Under the pieces are notes generated by a model. The model was not told the DNA's origin, made no database searches, and saw nothing but the letters and a program-made list of their open reading frames with translations. The position numbers were made by a program, and so were the translations under genes. From the NCBI RefSeq assembly GCF_000787375.1, contig NZ_JRJU01000045.1:1-33164 (forward strand): a DNA stretch of 33,164 bases, given 5' to 3'. Positions 25,383-32,190 of the stretch are shown one piece after another. Numbering within the stretch: the first letter of the stretch is position 1; the number at the start of each line of letters is the position of its first letter. This DNA comes from Halalkalibacter okhensis. GTDB lineage: Bacteria > Bacillota > Bacilli > Bacillales > Bacillaceae_D.

Positions 25383-26753
25383 ATGGAACTAATCTTATTA
25401 TCTGGTGGATCCGGTAAGCGTCTTTGGCCATTATCTAATGATTCAAGATCAAAGCAATTTTTGAAGGTTTTAGACAATAGTGCTAATTTAGAATCAATGG
25501 TTCAAAGGGTTTGGCGCCAATTAGAAAGGTTACAATTTAATGAGTCAACGCTAATTGCAACTAGTAAATCACAGGTGGATATGATTCATAGTCAATTAGG
25601 AAATCATATTCCACTAATTATTGAACCTGAACGTCGTGATACATTTCCTGCTATCGCTTTGGCAGCTACTTACTTATATTCTATTAAGGGAACTAGTTTA
25701 GAAGAAGTAGTAGGAGTTTTACCTGTAGATCCTTACGTAGATATTAGCTTTTTTGAAAGAATAAAAGATTTAGAAGATACATTAACTATTTCAGGTGCTG
25801 ATTTAGCATTAATGGGAGTAAGTCCTACTTATCCATCAGCAAAATATGGCTATATAGTTCCTACACAAGGTGATGAGAGCAACTATATTCAAGTTAGTCA
25901 TTTCAAGGAAAAACCTTCTGAGGAAGAAGCAGTAGTTTTAATCGATCAAAAAGCTTTATGGAATTGCGGAGTTTTTGCTTTTAAGCTTCAGTACATTATA
26001 GATTTATTACAAAATAAAGGCTTACCAATTCAATATGATGAACTATTAAAACAATATCAAAGCCTCGAGAAGATCAGCTTTGATTACGCAGTAGTTGAAA
26101 AAGCTGAAAAAATAGTAGCACTCCCTTATAGTGGTAGTTGGAAGGATCTTGGTACTTGGAATACGTTAACGGAAGAAATGGGGACTAATCAAATTGGTAA
26201 AGGGATTATCAGTGAGGATTCTTCTAATACTCATTTAGTAAATGAATTAGATATCCCTGTAACTGTACTAGGTATCAAGGATGCCGTTGTAGCAGCAAGT
26301 CCGGATGGAATATTAGTAACTGATAAAGCTGCGAGTCCAAGGATTAAAGAGGTACTAAAAGGATTTAACCAACGTCCAATGTATGAAGAACGTCGCTGGG
26401 GTTGGTATAAGGTTCTTGATCATACAAAGTTTGACGAAGGAAATGAAGTACTGACAAAGAGAATTGGTGTTAAAGCAGGGAAGAATTTAAGTTATCAGAA
26501 ACATTATGCGAGAAGTGAAGTTTGGACAATCATTAAAGGCGAAGGAGAATTTGCTTTAAATGATGAGATCCGTGTGGTAAAGCCAGGTGATGTTTTAATC
26601 ATTCCTGTTGAGGCAAAACATGGTATAAAGGCTAATACTGACTTAGAATTCATTGAAGTACAAACTGGTTCGCAACTTATTGAAGAAGATATTGTGCGTA
26701 TATTCATGACATGGAAAGAAGTAGAAGAACATTGTAAATCTCTTGTTAAATAA
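25383..26753 (+). CDS. manC: Mannose-1-phosphate guanylyltransferase / mannose-6-phosphate isomerase
   Basis: The N-terminal domain makes GDP-mannose from mannose-1-phosphate: LSGGSGKRLWPLSNDSRSKQF (6-26), EPERRDTFPAIALAA and HFKEKPS. The C-terminal roughly 110 residues form the type II isomerase cupin: GKNLSYQKHYARSEVW, GEGEF and PGDVLIIPVEAKHGI. The 456-residue length fits the bifunctional type. ATG 25383 follows AGGAGGAG; an earlier in-frame codon at 25347 lacks a site. It feeds gmd and fcl. A phosphomannomutase for the middle step is not in the window. Confidence 0.94.
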   Translation: MELILLSGGSGKRLWPLSNDSRSKQFLKVLDNSANLESMVQRVWRQLERLQFNESTLIATSKSQVDMIHSQLGNHIPLIIEPERRDTFPAIALAATYLYSIKGTSLEEVVGVLPVDPYVDISFFERIKDLEDTLTISGADLALMGVSPTYPSAKYGYIVPTQGDESNYIQVSHFKEKPSEEEAVVLIDQKALWNCGVFAFKLQYIIDLLQNKGLPIQYDELLKQYQSLEKISFDYAVVEKAEKIVALPYSGSWKDLGTWNTLTEEMGTNQIGKGIISEDSSNTHLVNELDIPVTVLGIKDAVVAASPDGILVTDKAASPRIKEVLKGFNQRPMYEERRWGWYKVLDHTKFDEGNEVLTKRIGVKAGKNLSYQKHYARSEVWTIIKGEGEFALNDEIRVVKPGDVLIIPVEAKHGIKANTDLEFIEVQTGSQLIEEDIVRIFMTWKEVEEHCKSLVK

Positions 26754-26763
26754 TTTCTATTAT

Positions 26764-26806
26764 ATACCCGCTTAGCTTAAAGGCTAGGCGGGTATTTTTG
26801 TTTTTT
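26764..26806 (+). terminator. Terminator of the exopolysaccharide locus
   Basis: ATACCCGCTTAGC (26764-26776) pairs with GCTAGGCGGGTAT (26783-26795), 13 bp with one wobble, and is followed by two T runs. A GC-rich, strong stem fitting the end of the operon. Confidence 0.9.
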
Positions 26807-26817
26807 AGTTAAGGTGC

Positions 26818-26851
26818 CTGTCACTCCCCGAAGATTGCCAGAATATGTCGA
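26818..26851 (+). repeat. Dispersed repeat, copy A
   Basis: Begins CTGTCACTCCCCGAAGATTG and is imperfectly repeated in direct orientation at 27286-27320. The two copies flank the toxin-antitoxin locus. It looks like an interspersed intergenic repeat. Confidence 0.6.
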
Positions 26852-26963
26852 AAGATTTATAGACTATGGTGCTACTAGTCTTAGAATTAAGCTAGAATAA
26901 AAGGAGTAGTTTTGCTAGACTTATTTATACCAACTACATAAAAGCAGATGGGCGGTTGGCCAT

Positions 26964-26980
26964 CTCCCTATAGAAGGGAG
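26964..26980 (+). promoter_or_regulatory. Hairpin sequestering the toxin ribosome binding site
   Basis: CTCCCT (26964-26969) is exactly complementary to AGGGAG (26975-26980), the 5' part of the GGGAGGTGG ribosome site of the toxin gene. Masking the ribosome site is common in type I toxin mRNAs. Confidence 0.6.
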
Positions 26981-26988
26981 GTGGTGAT

Positions 26989-27078
26989 ATGACGGCATAT
27001 GAGGCAATTATGATAGCATTAACATCAAACCTTGTCTTACTAGGAGTCGTGTCATACTTCAGCCATAGAAAAAAGTAA
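26989..27078 (+). CDS. Small hydrophobic holin-like type I toxin
   Basis: A 29-residue protein, MTAYEAIMIALTSNL plus VLLGVVSYFSHRKK. It has one membrane helix and a basic tail, and the MTxYEAIMI start seen in the holin-like toxin family related to TxpA. Such peptides insert in the membrane and are silenced by an antisense RNA. The ribosome site GGGAGGTGG is strong but lies in a hairpin. The following 140 bases hold two terminators and a minus-strand promoter, as expected for a type I pair. Confidence 0.7.
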   Translation: MTAYEAIMIALTSNLVLLGVVSYFSHRKK

Positions 27079-27120
27079 CCGCCCTAGCCCCGACCAAAGG
27101 ATAAAGAGTGGTTACTTTTT
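27069..27120. terminator. Bidirectional hairpin at the toxin gene end
   Basis: AAAAAGTAACC (27070-27080) pairs with GGTTACTTTTT (27110-27120) across a 29-base loop. A-rich and T-rich flanks let it act on both strands; it includes the toxin stop codon. Confidence 0.55.
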
Positions 27121-27172
27121 AAAAACTACTTACTTTAGGTCAGCCGCTCTTCATGCGGCATGTAGTTGCGTT

Positions 27173-27202
27173 GACCGGGTGTTGTAGCACTCGGTCTTTT
27201 TT
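27173..27202 (+). terminator. Terminator of the toxin message
   Basis: GACCGGGTG (27173-27181) pairs with CACTCGGTC (27188-27196) with one wobble, followed by a T run. If used, the toxin mRNA would carry a long 3' region complementary to the antisense RNA. Confidence 0.8.
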
Positions 27203-27203
27203 T

Positions 27204-27617
27204 ATTGTGGTTTGATCTTACTTTTATTATACATGATTAGGACTTGACTTTCATGATTTTTTTATATGTTGTTTAGTACAATACGCTGTCACTCCCCAAA
27301 GAGTGCAAGATTTCGTTGAGATTAAATCACCTTTGTTCCTTTTTTCGAAGAGGAGTAAAGTATTATAGCAAGTTATATACATATACCAGTACAAGTAATG
27401 GTGTTAGTGTGGTCCCAGTTATTTATCATATTTGATTTTATCTCAAAAAAATTTTTTCTGAAAACCTAAAGGAATACCACAAATGTTGTCGAATAAAACA
27501 GTCACCTCATCTATTTCCCCTTTCAGTCATTACCATTTTAAGAAACTACCTATATTTCTTCATTGTTTATTTTCCTTATCATTCACTTCAGTTAAAAGCC
27601 AAAAGGAGGTCGTCTAT
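27204..27617 (+). other. Non-coding stretch upstream of yifB
   Basis: Contains the antitoxin promoter on the minus strand and repeat copy B (27286-27320), then an AT-rich segment with AAAAAAATTTTTT near 27450. A frame open from 27483 into yifB lacks a ribosome site and does not resemble the family N-terminus. I see no convincing yifB promoter. Confidence 0.45.
27286..27320 (+). repeat. Dispersed repeat, copy B
   Basis: Begins CTGTCACTCCCCAAAGAGTG, the direct-orientation partner of 26818-26851. The first 12 bases are identical, the rest partly conserved. Confidence 0.6.
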
Positions 27618-29150
27618 GTGACGGTTAATGTATCAAGCATTGGTTTAAAAGGGTTGGAAGGGTACCGCGTGCAAGTGGAGGTCCAGGTGTCTAAAGGAAC
27701 AGAGTCGATGGTGATCGTAGGGCTTCCGGATGCGTCGGTGAAAGAGTCAAAGGAACGGGTGTTGTCGGCCATCCGAACACTTGATTGTGATGTGACGGAT
27801 CAGAAGATTGTTGTCAATTTGTCCCCTTCTGAGCAGAAAAAGAACGGGCCTTTGTTTGATTTAGCGATGGCTGTAGCGGTCCTGAAAGAGAGGAAGCAGT
27901 TTGTGGAGGAGATACGAAAGGAGACGGCTTTTATTGGCGCATTGTCGTTAGATGGCTCGGTTGTCAAAGTGGAAGGAATGCTGCCAGCGCTCATTGCCGC
28001 AAAAGCGCTCGGGTTTAAAAGAGTGTTTCTCCCTTATGATCCGCTGATCCCGATTGAGATGTTAGAAGGAATTGAATGTATCGTTGTGCAACACATAAAC
28101 GATGTGTTGCAGTATGTAAGAGGACAGATTTCTCTACCATTGCCTATTCAATCAGTTTCAGTAGAAGAATCGATATCTCCTGTTGAGTTTCAAAAAGACT
28201 TTTCCGATATTATTGGACAAGAGCAAGCAAAGCTAGCGCTTGAGGTCGCGGCAGCTGGTGGTCATAATGTGTTGATGAGCGGCCCTCCTGGCTGTGGTAA
28301 GAGCTTGCTCGCTGAAACGTTCTCCTCCATTTTTCCTCCATTAACGAAACAAGCTCAATTAGAAAAGATTAGCTTGTATCAACTTGCACAAGAAAAGTTG
28401 GAATCTCCAAAGACTGTTCCTTATCGACACCCGCATCATTCTGCTTCTTCTGTCGCGATTATTGGTGGGGGCCAGAACCCAAAGCCAGGGGAAATTTCTT
28501 TAGCCCATCATGGTATTTTGTTTTTAGATGAAATGGCTGAGTTTACAAAGAAAACGTTAGATATGCTCAGGCAGCCTCTTGAAACAGGAAAAGTGACAAT
28601 AAGCCGTGCTCATTCGACGGTGACCTATCCCGCTTCCTTTCTCCTCATCGGTGCGATGAATCCATGTCCTTGTGGGTATCTTGGTTCCAACACGCATTAT
28701 TGCTCTTGTACACCAAAACAGGTTCAGTCATACCGTAACCGTGTCTCCGGACCGATCTTTGATCGGATTGATATTTTACTTTCCTTACACCCCGTTAATC
28801 TAGAACAGCCTCAAGGAATGAGAGAGTCCTCTGCAGACATTCGAAATAGAGTCGAGCAAGCAAGGGATGTGCAATATGCTCGTTACCAAGCAGAGATTAC
28901 GAATGCAAAAGTTCCGTTTGAACAGCTCATGAAAACAAGTCCCCTCACAAGCAATCAGCAGAAAATGATGACACAAGTATCATCGAAAAAACAATGGAGC
29001 AATCGCGTTCAAATTAAAATGATCCGTTTAGCCAGAACGCTATCTGACCTAGCAGGAGAAGCATCGATATCAGATGAAAGCATCTGGAAAGCCATGACAT
29101 TAAGACGTAACCACATCTCAAAAGAACATACGAAAGCGAGGGGGAACTAA
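27618..29150 (+). CDS. yifB: YifB/ComM family AAA+ magnesium-chelatase-like ATPase
   Basis: In Gram-negative bacteria ComM is a hexameric branch-migration helicase that aids integration of transforming DNA; the Firmicutes role is less clear. At 510 residues it is full length: an N-terminal Lon-like domain (VIVGLPDASVKESKERV, VNLSPSEQKKNGP), Walker A GPPGCGKS (222-229), Walker B ILFLDE (300-305), a four-cysteine segment NPCPCGYLGS...YCSC (349-364), and the C-terminal Mg_chelatase_C domain. GTG 27618 is the start, seven bases after AAAGGAGGT. It overlaps the transposase start at its stop (TAATG). Confidence 0.94.
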   Translation: MTVNVSSIGLKGLEGYRVQVEVQVSKGTESMVIVGLPDASVKESKERVLSAIRTLDCDVTDQKIVVNLSPSEQKKNGPLFDLAMAVAVLKERKQFVEEIRKETAFIGALSLDGSVVKVEGMLPALIAAKALGFKRVFLPYDPLIPIEMLEGIECIVVQHINDVLQYVRGQISLPLPIQSVSVEESISPVEFQKDFSDIIGQEQAKLALEVAAAGGHNVLMSGPPGCGKSLLAETFSSIFPPLTKQAQLEKISLYQLAQEKLESPKTVPYRHPHHSASSVAIIGGGQNPKPGEISLAHHGILFLDEMAEFTKKTLDMLRQPLETGKVTISRAHSTVTYPASFLLIGAMNPCPCGYLGSNTHYCSCTPKQVQSYRNRVSGPIFDRIDILLSLHPVNLEQPQGMRESSADIRNRVEQARDVQYARYQAEITNAKVPFEQLMKTSPLTSNQQKMMTQVSSKKQWSNRVQIKMIRLARTLSDLAGEASISDESIWKAMTLRRNHISKEHTKARGN

Positions 29151-29698
29151 TGCCTCGTGCTAAGAGAATTTGGGTTCCATACCGTTTTTATCACATCGTC
29201 ATGCGTGGCAACCGTCGTGACCCACTTTTCCGTTCAGCTACTGACTTTCACGCTTTCCTCCATATCCTTCATCAGCTTCATCAAAAGATTCCATTTGAAC
29301 TTGCTTCCTACTGCTTAATGACCAATCACTACCATCTACAACTCCGCTCCGAAGAAGCATCTCTTTCCAAACTGATGGCGCTCATTAACAAACGATATGC
29401 CAACTACTACAATACTCGTTATAGCTTAACCGGACATGTTTTCGAAAAACGCTTTTATGACACGATCATTGAGGATAAGAATGGAATGATTGAAATCAGT
29501 CGCTACATCCACAAGAACCCAGTTGAGGCCAAAATGGTGAAACGGGCAGAGCATTATCCATGGAGTAGTTACTATTTGTATATGTACCCAGAAGCAATAC
29601 AACCGCGGTTTATGAAGGTAGAAGCGATCCTTAAGTATTACGTAGGAACGTTGGAGGAGAGGAGGAGGTTGTATTGTGAGGCGATGAGGGGATTGTGA
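29150..29698 (+). CDS. REP-associated tyrosine transposase (RAYT, Y1_Tnp)
   Basis: Single-strand DNA nuclease of the HUH family that acts on REP palindromes. The 182-residue product has the start RAKRIWVPYRFYHIVMRGNRR, the metal-binding H60-x-H62 in MTNHYHLQL, a tyrosine-rich helix KRYANYYN (81-88) with the candidate nucleophile, HVFEKRFYDTII and RYIHKNPVEA. It is intact and translationally coupled to yifB. Palindromes GGGACAGGTCCCTTGTCCC and relatives lie directly downstream and again at 32034-32105, as expected for its cognate repeats. No IS-type ends are seen, consistent with a domesticated single-copy gene. Confidence 0.93.
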   Translation: MPRAKRIWVPYRFYHIVMRGNRRDPLFRSATDFHAFLHILHQLHQKIPFELASYCLMTNHYHLQLRSEEASLSKLMALINKRYANYYNTRYSLTGHVFEKRFYDTIIEDKNGMIEISRYIHKNPVEAKMVKRAEHYPWSSYYLYMYPEAIQPRFMKVEAILKYYVGTLEERRRLYCEAMRGL

Positions 29699-29702
29699 AC
29701 TT

Positions 29703-29721
29703 GGGACAGGTCCCTTGTCCC
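29703..29721. repeat. REP-like palindrome 1
   Basis: GGGACAGGTCCCTTGTCCC, five bases after the transposase stop codon. GGGAC/GTCCC ends form a short stem. The same 19 bases recur at 32035-32053. Confidence 0.75.
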
Positions 29722-29859
29722 GTTTTTATAGTAATGGGATGGTTTCCATGCTGCCGTAACTAATTGATGCCACTGTAGATAAAGCTACTGTAAGTTTCAA
29801 TGAAGCGTAAATAGATGGTTTAGGGAAAAGGAAAAGATATTTAGTTCTTGTCCGGGTGG

Positions 29860-29902
29860 GGTGGATAACTTCCTCTTATAGAGTGGGTTATCCACCTTTT
29901 TT
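29860..29902 (+). terminator. Terminator of the yifB-transposase transcript
   Basis: GGTGGATAAC (29860-29869) pairs exactly with GTTATCCACC (29887-29896), followed by six Ts. The 130 bases between palindrome 1 and this hairpin show nothing recognisable. Confidence 0.8.
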
Positions 29903-29930
29903 GTGTTATTCACAACGATCTGCGGAATTG

Positions 29931-29960
29931 GTGGGACGAGGAACCTGACCCCCCTGTCCC
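29931..29960. repeat. REP-like palindrome 2
   Basis: Starts GTGGGACGAGGAACCTG and ends CCTGTCCC, closely matching 32077-32105, with an altered centre. Confidence 0.65.
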
Positions 29961-29996
29961 CTCGAAACAGGCCCGAGATAGCGGAGTTGCTGGAGG

Positions 29997-30066
29997 AGCA
30001 TGGGGACGGTTCTCGTGCATCTTTAGTTTCGCTAAACGAAGAAATCAGAAGATCCGTCCCTATGCT
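29997..30066. repeat. 70-base palindromic repeat-like element
   Basis: AGCATGGGGACGG (29997-30009) is complementary, apart from one wobble, to CCGTCCCTATGCT (30054-30066). The GGGACGG/CCGTCCC core resembles the other GGGAC-type elements here. It lies just past the stop of the leftward gene ending at 30104 and could also help terminate it. Confidence 0.55.
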
Positions 30067-30103
30067 CTTCGGTAAAGTGCCCCACTCTCAGCAATCTCCT
30101 CAC

Positions 30104-30940
30104 CTACCGCAACCACCTTGGCCCCGCATTACCCGTTAAATCTCTCTCCATAAACCCCTGCAAGATCACTTCATGAGCAATGAACGTAGAAAGTGTCCCA
30201 TAAAAATACGGCATAAAGCTTGTCTTAATTTCCCCTTTCTTATAACGATATACCGACTCTTTAAATGCTTGAATGATAACGGGAAGGTAAGTTTCCACTG
30301 GTTTTTTACATTCCATCTTACGGTGAGCCATCATAACCCGGTCCCATAAAGCACAGATCTCTTTGGCACTTGGGAAGAAGGGCTTGGCTGCTTTGACAAA
30401 TGGGCTTGGAACATGTGATGGAACAAATGTATAATCAAGCGATTCGAACGTTACCTTACGTATCTCTTTATCTTTTCTTTTTTTAGTTTTAGATAAAGTA
30501 GCTTCAGGGGTGGTTTTTGTGGTTTGAGGGCTTGGTACAGGTGGGATTGGGGCTGGTTGCTGATGCGTCAATTTTTTTGTGTTGGATACATCAAAGCGAT
30601 GAAACACATAGACATTATGAGATTTGCCGCCTTTTTTTCGGTTGGTGTTGTAGGTAGTCAATAGTCCGAGCTTTCTCCCCTTACGAAGCATTCGTTCAAA
30701 GGTTGTGCGTGAGATGGGCTGACCTGAAGCATGGGTTGCTTCTAGTAGCTTACATATTTTTGCATTACAAATGCCGTGAACTTTCACGCTATATTGAATC
30801 AGCGTGCGAAGAGCGATATGCTCTCCTTCTGTGAACGAATCTCCATGTAGCTGTAGGAAGTTCTTGATAGAATCGTTGAATTCTTTGACGGTTTTGAACT
30901 GACTTAAATGAGCAAATTGCTGAATATGACCTGATTGCAT
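30104..30940 (-). CDS. Helix-turn-helix-like protein of unknown function
   Basis: A 278-residue basic protein I do not recognise by name. Residues about 35-115 look like a winged helix (FTEGEHIALRTLIQYS, CNAKICKLLEA, ISRTTFERMLRKGRKLGLL, then a basic wing NTNRKKGGKSHNVYVF). A Pro/Thr/Lys-rich linker (about 120-165) leads to a helical C-terminal domain (SAKEICALWDRV ... FMPYFYGTLSTFIAHEVIL). The layout recalls replication-initiator or phage-type DNA-binding proteins, but that is only a resemblance. Start ATG 30940 follows AAAGGAGG by seven bases. It lies 67 bases downstream of comK on the same strand and may be co-transcribed. Confidence 0.75.
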   Translation of the reverse strand: MQSGHIQQFAHLSQFKTVKEFNDSIKNFLQLHGDSFTEGEHIALRTLIQYSVKVHGICNAKICKLLEATHASGQPISRTTFERMLRKGRKLGLLTTYNTNRKKGGKSHNVYVFHRFDVSNTKKLTHQQPAPIPPVPSPQTTKTTPEATLSKTKKRKDKEIRKVTFESLDYTFVPSHVPSPFVKAAKPFFPSAKEICALWDRVMMAHRKMECKKPVETYLPVIIQAFKESVYRYKKGEIKTSFMPYFYGTLSTFIAHEVILQGFMERDLTGNAGPRWLR

Positions 30941-31007
30941 TATAGTGCCTCCTTTGGGGTGAGCCCATCATGTAGCCATGACAGGCCGGTTAATGTTGAG
31001 GTTGGTT

Positions 31008-31499
31008 TTATTCGAAATGAGAGGAACGAATTCTATGATGAGAGAAGCGAACAATGCAGTAAGACGTGCGCTGCAGCTGCTTTTCGAGGCTGTGATAGGA
31101 AATGTCGAGTTCGAGCTGTTTGTGATGGTGAAATAGAATGATCGATTGGGAATGGCTTTTAGGATGGCGGTTGATCGATTTGATGTGGTGATAGAAAATC
31201 CAGGAGCATTCGTGGAGTGTCGGCGAGTGGGTGGGGAAGGCGTAAATATGCTCGTTTGGATTAATCGGGATCGGAATTTTGCTTTGGATGCCTGTTTTGT
31301 GCATCACAGCAGCTTTGCGGCCATTGAAGTCGGCTCCTCCTTCGAGGCATCCGGCTTTAATGAGTTGCATCGGGGTCTTTTGGATGTAATAGATTCGATC
31401 GCGTTCCCAGACGATGGAGTAATAATCTGTGTGGGAAGCTGAGAAGATAGCGGTTGTGTCTTGGGTAATGTCGTAGTAAGGGAGGATGGTTTTGGACAT
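31008..31499 (-). CDS. comK: ComK-family competence transcription factor
   Basis: In B. subtilis ComK activates the late competence genes by binding AT-rich boxes. The 163-residue product aligns by eye with it: MSKTILPYYDI start, YYIQKTPMQLI, FNGRKAAVMHKTGI, PINPNEHIYAFPTHSPTLHECSWIFYHHIKSI and LDISYHSLEKQLQRTSY. The tail after RTSY is only about 16 residues, so the last 25-30 residues of B. subtilis ComK (192 aa), which aid multimerisation, are missing. The family has short members, so this need not be a defect. AAGGAG lies seven bases before the ATG. Confidence 0.88.
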   Translation of the reverse strand: MSKTILPYYDITQDTTAIFSASHTDYYSIVWERDRIYYIQKTPMQLIKAGCLEGGADFNGRKAAVMHKTGIQSKIPIPINPNEHIYAFPTHSPTLHECSWIFYHHIKSINRHPKSHSQSIILFHHHKQLELDISYHSLEKQLQRTSYCIVRFSHHRIRSSHFE

Positions 31500-31608
31500 G
31501 GCGAAGCTCCTTTTTTGGGGGATGGGTTGGAAATGACAAGAGGGGTTAATTATGAGGTAGTGAAGACTCTAGGTGGGAGTGGTAAATCAACTTAAAGGGG
31601 CGAGGTCG

Positions 31609-31905
31609 TTAATCAATGGAGTTAATCTCTTTCAAAAAATGTGTAACAGCGTCTGGAACCTCTTCATATAGGCTGTTTGAAACTTTAATATCGAGGGCAC
31701 AGCATAATTTTAAGAGAATGAAGTGAGACATTGTGACTTCTCCTCTTTCGATTTCACCAAGGTAGGAGTAGTCCAGGTTAGCTCTTTCCGATAATGTTAA
31801 GCGCGACATGCCCTTCATCTGGCGAATACCTGAAATGTTTTTGCCGATGGTTTTGTTTGCGAGTTCTTCTAAATCGTTTGCTTTTTGTTTATCGATTTCT
31901 TCCAC
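31609..31905 (-). CDS. Small XRE-family transcriptional regulator
   Basis: A 98-residue protein with one Cro/C1-type helix-turn-helix: GKNISGIRQMKGMSRLTLSERANLDYSYLGEIERGEVTMS, then LLKLCCALDIKVSNSL. A short acidic C-terminal tail follows. It has no ligand domain, so it probably acts alone or through dimerisation. The start is GTG 31905, seven bases after AAAGGAGC. It lies upstream of comK on the same strand with a gap of 109 bases. Whether it controls comK or the divergent flagellin gene is unknown. Confidence 0.88.
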   Translation of the reverse strand: MEEIDKQKANDLEELANKTIGKNISGIRQMKGMSRLTLSERANLDYSYLGEIERGEVTMSHFILLKLCCALDIKVSNSLYEEVPDAVTHFLKEINSID

Positions 31906-32033
31906 TGTTCTAGCTCCTTTTAAGACTATAATCAGTCATGAAGGAGGTTTGATCGACGGGCTATGACCATTAAAGTGGGAATTATTGTAAAATTAGGGGA
32001 GTTTTTTTGTGGAGTGGGTCATGATTGGGTCAT

Positions 32034-32053
32034 GGGGACAGGTCCCTTGTCCC
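32034..32053. repeat. REP-like palindrome 3
   Basis: GGGGACAGGTCCCTTGTCCC, containing all 19 bases of palindrome 1. Confidence 0.75.
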
Positions 32054-32076
32054 AATCGATAGCTTTTACTGAACTC

Positions 32077-32105
32077 GTGGGACGAGGAACCTGTCCCTTT
32101 GTCCC
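32077..32105. repeat. REP-like palindrome 4
   Basis: Starts GTGGGACGAGGAACCTG and ends with TGTCCC-type repeats, as at 29931. With palindrome 3, 24 bases away, it forms a pair like a BIME. The pair lies just upstream of the flagellin promoter. Confidence 0.7.
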
Positions 32106-32128
32106 GTATAATTAATTGACGAAATTTG

Positions 32129-32156
32129 TAAAAGATCTAGGAAAATAAGCCGATAA
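32129..32156 (+). promoter_or_regulatory. Sigma-D flagellar promoter
   Basis: TAAA (32129-32132) and GCCGATAA (32149-32156) are separated by 16 bases, matching the sigma-D consensus TAAA-N14-16-GCCGATAA. It lies 35 bases before the flagellin start, so the gene belongs to the late motility regulon. Confidence 0.85.
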
Positions 32157-32190
32157 AAGAGGTGTAGTGTATAGAAGAAAAGGTGAGAGA

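Larger units (their letters stand above)
27069..27219 (-). ncRNA. Putative antisense antitoxin RNA
   Basis: On the minus strand a perfect TATAAT (27231-27226) would start RNA near 27219. The RNA would run left through a GCCGC/GCGGC hairpin (27143-27160 region) and end at AGTAACC/GGTTACT plus a T run (27116-27069), overlapping the 3' end of the toxin message. The 3'-overlap layout resembles txpA/RatA. Its -35 is weak, so the start is uncertain. Confidence 0.45.

Noticed and set aside
27483-27617. N-terminal extension of yifB by 45 codons
   Set aside because: The extension has no ribosome site and does not resemble the family; GTG 27618 has AAAGGAGGT at ideal distance and gives the normal N-terminus.
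29903-30139. 78-codon frame downstream of the transposase
   Set aside because: Composed of REP-like repeats and the palindromic element; no ribosome site and overlaps the end of the opposite-strand gene.
31146-31442. 98-codon frame on the plus strand
   Set aside because: Antisense shadow of comK, which has clear family motifs and a proper ribosome site.
31357-31539. Minus-strand 60-codon frame rich in His, Pro and Leu
   Set aside because: Out-of-frame shadow of comK and its upstream region without a ribosome site.
29703-32105. CRISPR array
   Set aside because: The repeated GGGAC-type elements are few, irregularly spaced, palindromic and have no uniform spacers or cas genes; they fit REP elements.
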